This document shows, piece after piece, positions 61,232 through 64,000 of a DNA stretch of 64,000 nucleotides; the stretch's first letter is position 1; the number at the start of each line of letters is the position of its first letter. Under the pieces are notes generated by a model. The model was given only the letters and a program-made list of their open reading frames with translations, had not been told where the DNA came from and did not search any database. The stretch spans positions 62,001 to 126,000 of the forward strand of contig CAMLLO010000007.1 in assembly GCA_946480915.1 (NCBI GenBank), read 5' to 3'. The position numbers were made by a program, and so were the translations under genes. The DNA comes from an uncultured Sphingobacteriaceae bacterium (lineage in GTDB: Bacteria > Bacteroidota > Bacteroidia > Sphingobacteriales > Sphingobacteriaceae).

Positions 61232-63266
61232 GCTTGGTACAGTGACGTGTATTTTAGTGTTCTCCACGTTGATTGTACGATCTCAAACACCGGTAGATCC
61301 GCTTATAGAGCAGCTTATAGAATCCATTGCTGAAAGCAGCCCTGATGATTTCGATTATTCTGAACTCGTGGAGCGATTAACTTATTATTCAAAACATCCC
61401 TTTAATATTAATAAAGTCACTGCAGAACAGTTGCAGGAACTGGTTTTCCTGTCGCCGGTACAGATCAACGCCTTTTTAAATCACCGAAAAATAAACGGTC
61501 AATTTATAGAGCTTTTCGAGTTGCAAGCCATCGATGGCTTAGATGCGGAAACACTAAAATTATTTCTTCCTTTTTGTAGCTTAAGTGAGGTCAATCCTCT
61601 GGAAAATATAGGATTAAAAAGCTTATTAACTAAAGGCACAAATGAGGTGATGCTTACCTATGGACAGGTTCTTCAAAAGAAAAAAGGATTTATGATGCCT
61701 GAAAATTCTGACAATTCACATTATATTGGAGGTTCCGGGCGATTCTTAAGTCGGTATCGCTATCATTTCGGACAATCACTTTCGGCATCCTTAACTATGG
61801 AAAAAGATGCAGGTGAATCATTCTTTTCAAAAAATCAGGCTCGAGGTTTTGATTTTTATTCCGGCAACATCAGTTATAAAAGCTCGACTCGCTTAAAGAA
61901 GCTTGTTTTAGGCGACTATTCCCTGCAGTTCGGCCAGGGATTGACCATGTGGTCTGGTTTAAGCTTCGGAAAAGGAGCAGCTGTGGCAACAATTACCAAA
62001 AATAATATCGGCTTAAAGCCTTATACATCTACCAATGAATTGCTTTTTTTAAGAGGCTTAGCTGGTACTATGAGCCTGGGGAAGATCGATGTCACACCCT
62101 TTATTTCTTACCGCTTTGTCGATGGTGGTTTGGAAGCAGCCGACAGTTTGGAAGAAATAAAATCGATTAATACTGCAGGTTTTCATCGAACCCAGACCGA
62201 GATAGATAATAGAAATACTATTAAACAACTACTTTATGGCGTGAATGCGCAGTATTCAAGTCGTGGCTTGCGACTAGGGGCAACAGCTTACCAAACTAAT
62301 TTTAACAGACCTTTTGGAGAAGGAAAACTTCCATACAATGCAAAGCGGTTTTCTGGCGACAAGCTGGATAATTTGGGTGCCTATTATAATTACAACTTTC
62401 ATAATCTGTACTTTTTCGGAGAAGTTGCTCACAGTTTAAATACTGGCTACGCTTTCATAAACGGGGTAATAAGCTCCCTTAGTCCTAAAGTTTCATTAAT
62501 TCTTTTTCACCGCGATTATCAGGCAAATTATCATTCATTCTTCAACCAAGCTGTTTCTGAGGGGACTAACGCTGTGAACGAAAAAGGCTTTTATTCAGGA
62601 TTAGTAATAACACCCAGCCGAAAAGCTGAATTAAATATTTATGCTGACTTTTTTAAATTTCCATGGCTGAGATACCGGGTTGATGCACCTTCATCCGGCT
62701 ACGAGATACTTTCTCAATTCTCTTACTCCCCTTCAAAAAGGCTCAAAGCAATTTTACGCTATAAAGTCGAAAGCAAGGAAGAAAACGATTCTCAGGATAA
62801 TACAATGAATTATCTCACGGAAGTGCTTAAGCAAAATTATCGGTTCGAGGTCAATTACAAAATATCTGACGATTTTCAATTGCGAAACCGAATTGAAGCT
62901 ACTGCTTACAAAAAAGAGGATAACTCAGAGCAGGGCTTTTTGATGTATCAGGATGTGATTTATCATCCGATGTTATCGAAAATATCAGGTAATTGCAGGT
63001 TTGCCATTTTTAATACTCCTGGCTTTAATTCTCGCCTGTATGCGTTTGAAAACGATGTGTTATACAGTTATTCAGTACCTGCATATCAAAATAAGGGTTT
63101 GCGGTTTTACCTGAATGCCAGGTTTAAAGTCAATCGAACTGCTGACGTATGGCTTAAATATGCAACAACTTATTATGCCGATGTGGAAAAAATCGGATCG
63201 GGGCTTGAGGAAATTGAAGGCAATAAAAAGTCTGAAATAAAACTTCAACTAAGATGTCAATTTTGA
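61221..63266 (+). CDS. Helix-hairpin-helix protein with C-terminal outer-membrane-barrel-like region
   Basis: A 681-residue exported protein. Residues about 45-110 carry two ComEA-like helix-hairpin-helix motifs (FNINKVTAEQLQELVFLSPV and GQFIELFELQAIDGLDAETL). From about 130 on, amphipathic beta strands suggest a barrel, ending KSEIKLQLRCQF with C-terminal Phe. An HHH domain attached to a barrel suggests DNA binding at the outer membrane. It runs into comEC with a TGATG overlap, supporting a role in DNA uptake. Confidence 0.82.
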   Translation: MNFRLGTVTCILVFSTLIVRSQTPVDPLIEQLIESIAESSPDDFDYSELVERLTYYSKHPFNINKVTAEQLQELVFLSPVQINAFLNHRKINGQFIELFELQAIDGLDAETLKLFLPFCSLSEVNPLENIGLKSLLTKGTNEVMLTYGQVLQKKKGFMMPENSDNSHYIGGSGRFLSRYRYHFGQSLSASLTMEKDAGESFFSKNQARGFDFYSGNISYKSSTRLKKLVLGDYSLQFGQGLTMWSGLSFGKGAAVATITKNNIGLKPYTSTNELLFLRGLAGTMSLGKIDVTPFISYRFVDGGLEAADSLEEIKSINTAGFHRTQTEIDNRNTIKQLLYGVNAQYSSRGLRLGATAYQTNFNRPFGEGKLPYNAKRFSGDKLDNLGAYYNYNFHNLYFFGEVAHSLNTGYAFINGVISSLSPKVSLILFHRDYQANYHSFFNQAVSEGTNAVNEKGFYSGLVITPSRKAELNIYADFFKFPWLRYRVDAPSSGYEILSQFSYSPSKRLKAILRYKVESKEENDSQDNTMNYLTEVLKQNYRFEVNYKISDDFQLRNRIEATAYKKEDNSEQGFLMYQDVIYHPMLSKISGNCRFAIFNTPGFNSRLYAFENDVLYSYSVPAYQNKGLRFYLNARFKVNRTADVWLKYATTYYADVEKIGSGLEEIEGNKKSEIKLQLRCQF

Positions 63267-64000
63267 TGGAGGCTATTCAAAAAGGTGAGTTAGTTTTCGT
63301 AAGGTTATTGCTACCGCTTATTATAGGGATCGTGGCAGGGTTCTTTTTGCCTCCTTCGCCTCTCTTATACCAGTTCGCTTTAGGCCTTTCCATTTTTCTC
63401 CTGATATATTTATGGATTTCAGTTGCATTCTATAATAGGTTTAAAATCTATTATACCCGTTGGAAACCTGGTTTTGCGGTGAAATTATCTTTGGTAACTG
63501 TTGGAATAGCCTTAACCCTTTTTAAAAGCGAAAAACTAAATAATACTCATTTCTCAAAATTCGAGAATGATGCCCTGGTCGTCACTATTAATTCCGAACC
63601 AAAGCTCACAGGCGACATCCTGAGATTTACCGCGGAAGTGGAGCAAGGATTGATCGCGGATAAATTTCGCCCGCAAAGTGGTTTTTTATCAATCGCTTTA
63701 AAACTGAAAAACGAGAAGCATTTTTTTGAGTATGGCAACGAATTGTTAATCACTGGATTGTACACCGAGGTTGATCCTCCATTTAATCCCTTTGAATTTG
63801 ATTACAAGCAATTTTTAAAGTATCACGAAATCTATCATCAGGCGTTTATTAATGAATCGCAGATACGCGTTCTATCCAGAGATAAAGGCAACTGGATTGT
63901 TAATTACGCGCTGCACTTGCGACGATCCTTAGTTCTTAAAATCGATCATTACATCAGTGATAAGGAAGCTGCATCGGTTGCATCCACGCTAATTTTAGGA
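63266..64000 (+). CDS. comEC: ComEC/Rec2 competence protein (3' partial)
   Basis: The frame is open to the window end. From ATG 63266 it reads MEAIQKGELVFVRLLLPLII and has two N-terminal membrane segments, then the soluble DUF4131-type domain with VDPPFNPFEFDYKQFLKYHE, a hallmark of ComEC proteins. ComEC forms the inner-membrane channel for incoming single-stranded DNA. ATG 63266 overlaps the HHH gene stop as TGATG; an ATG at 63254 in the same frame is possible. Confidence 0.85.
   Translation, partial: MEAIQKGELVFVRLLLPLIIGIVAGFFLPPSPLLYQFALGLSIFLLIYLWISVAFYNRFKIYYTRWKPGFAVKLSLVTVGIALTLFKSEKLNNTHFSKFENDALVVTINSEPKLTGDILRFTAEVEQGLIADKFRPQSGFLSIALKLKNEKHFFEYGNELLITGLYTEVDPPFNPFEFDYKQFLKYHEIYHQAFINESQIRVLSRDKGNWIVNYALHLRRSLVLKIDHYISDKEAASVASTLILG

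Overview
The window looks like chromosome from a member of the Bacteroidota, most likely the Sphingobacteriaceae (Pedobacter/Mucilaginibacter-like). The signs are weak or absent Shine-Dalgarno sequences, promoters of the TTTG / TAnnTTTG type, many Spase II lipoproteins, DUF families typical of the phylum, a D-mannonate oxidoreductase/UxuA pair, and an HHH-barrel/ComEC pair. No rRNA, convincing tRNA, CRISPR array or intact transposase was seen. Everything here was read by eye; no database search was run.

Region 1 (1-16.8 kb) is ordinary chromosome with scattered regulatory structure: the end of a molybdenum hydroxylase, an alpha/beta hydrolase, an aminotransferase behind two tandem leader-peptide attenuators, a small membrane protein, a DUF6629 protein behind a hairpin that masks its ribosome binding site, a minus-strand group (GNAT, VOC, DUF1801, chromate transporter), a pentapeptide-repeat/GyrI-like pair, a thioredoxin-like lipoprotein, a reductase gene flanked by direct copies of a ~265 bp palindrome-rich repeat, a decayed DUF3024 gene, and a CHASE3/PAS sensor that has a histidine box but no ATPase domain.

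Region 2 (about 17.4-34.2 kb) is the most striking part: a chain of mostly single-gene cassettes, nearly all on the + strand, separated by ~90-150 bp structured sites with integron attC architecture. Each site starts with an inverse core (..TAAC), ends with a core (GTTA..), and has nested complementary arms. In five cassettes the first 8-10 bases of the cassette are exactly complementary to the left core of that cassette's own attC site, as expected from cassette circularisation. No integrase gene is visible, so this is a CALIN (cluster of attC sites lacking integrase) or the far end of a chromosomal integron. Cargo includes a TPR protein, DUF4261, GNAT acetyltransferases, membrane and lipoproteins, a VanW-glycosyltransferase fusion, a thioredoxin-like protein, a Crp/flavodoxin/DoxX group, and an AraC/dihydrofolate-reductase-like pair. 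Decay is visible: two frameshifted cassette genes, truncated attC sites, and a broken group II intron reverse transcriptase next to a non-cassette ADH/SDR/HxlR module.

Region 3 (34.5-64 kb) returns to chromosomal operons: a TPR-Arr rifamycin ADP-ribosyltransferase, an ArsR/SRPBCC/DoxX/YdeI/FMN-reductase operon, an AraC-controlled TolC/EmrA/EmrB-type efflux operon, hemerythrin, GNAT, a 55-residue protein, a CNNM-type transporter, a receiver and a hybrid histidine kinase, a potassium channel with a zinc ribbon, D-mannonate oxidoreductase and dehydratase with a LacI regulator, a PAS kinase, DinB, an ABC permease/ATPase pair, and outer-membrane proteins leading into an HHH-barrel and ComEC pair that is cut by the window end.

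A short RNA-like element occurs twice (8.7 kb and 44.8 kb). It has an identical leader and loop but covarying stems, and is a good candidate for an undescribed small RNA.
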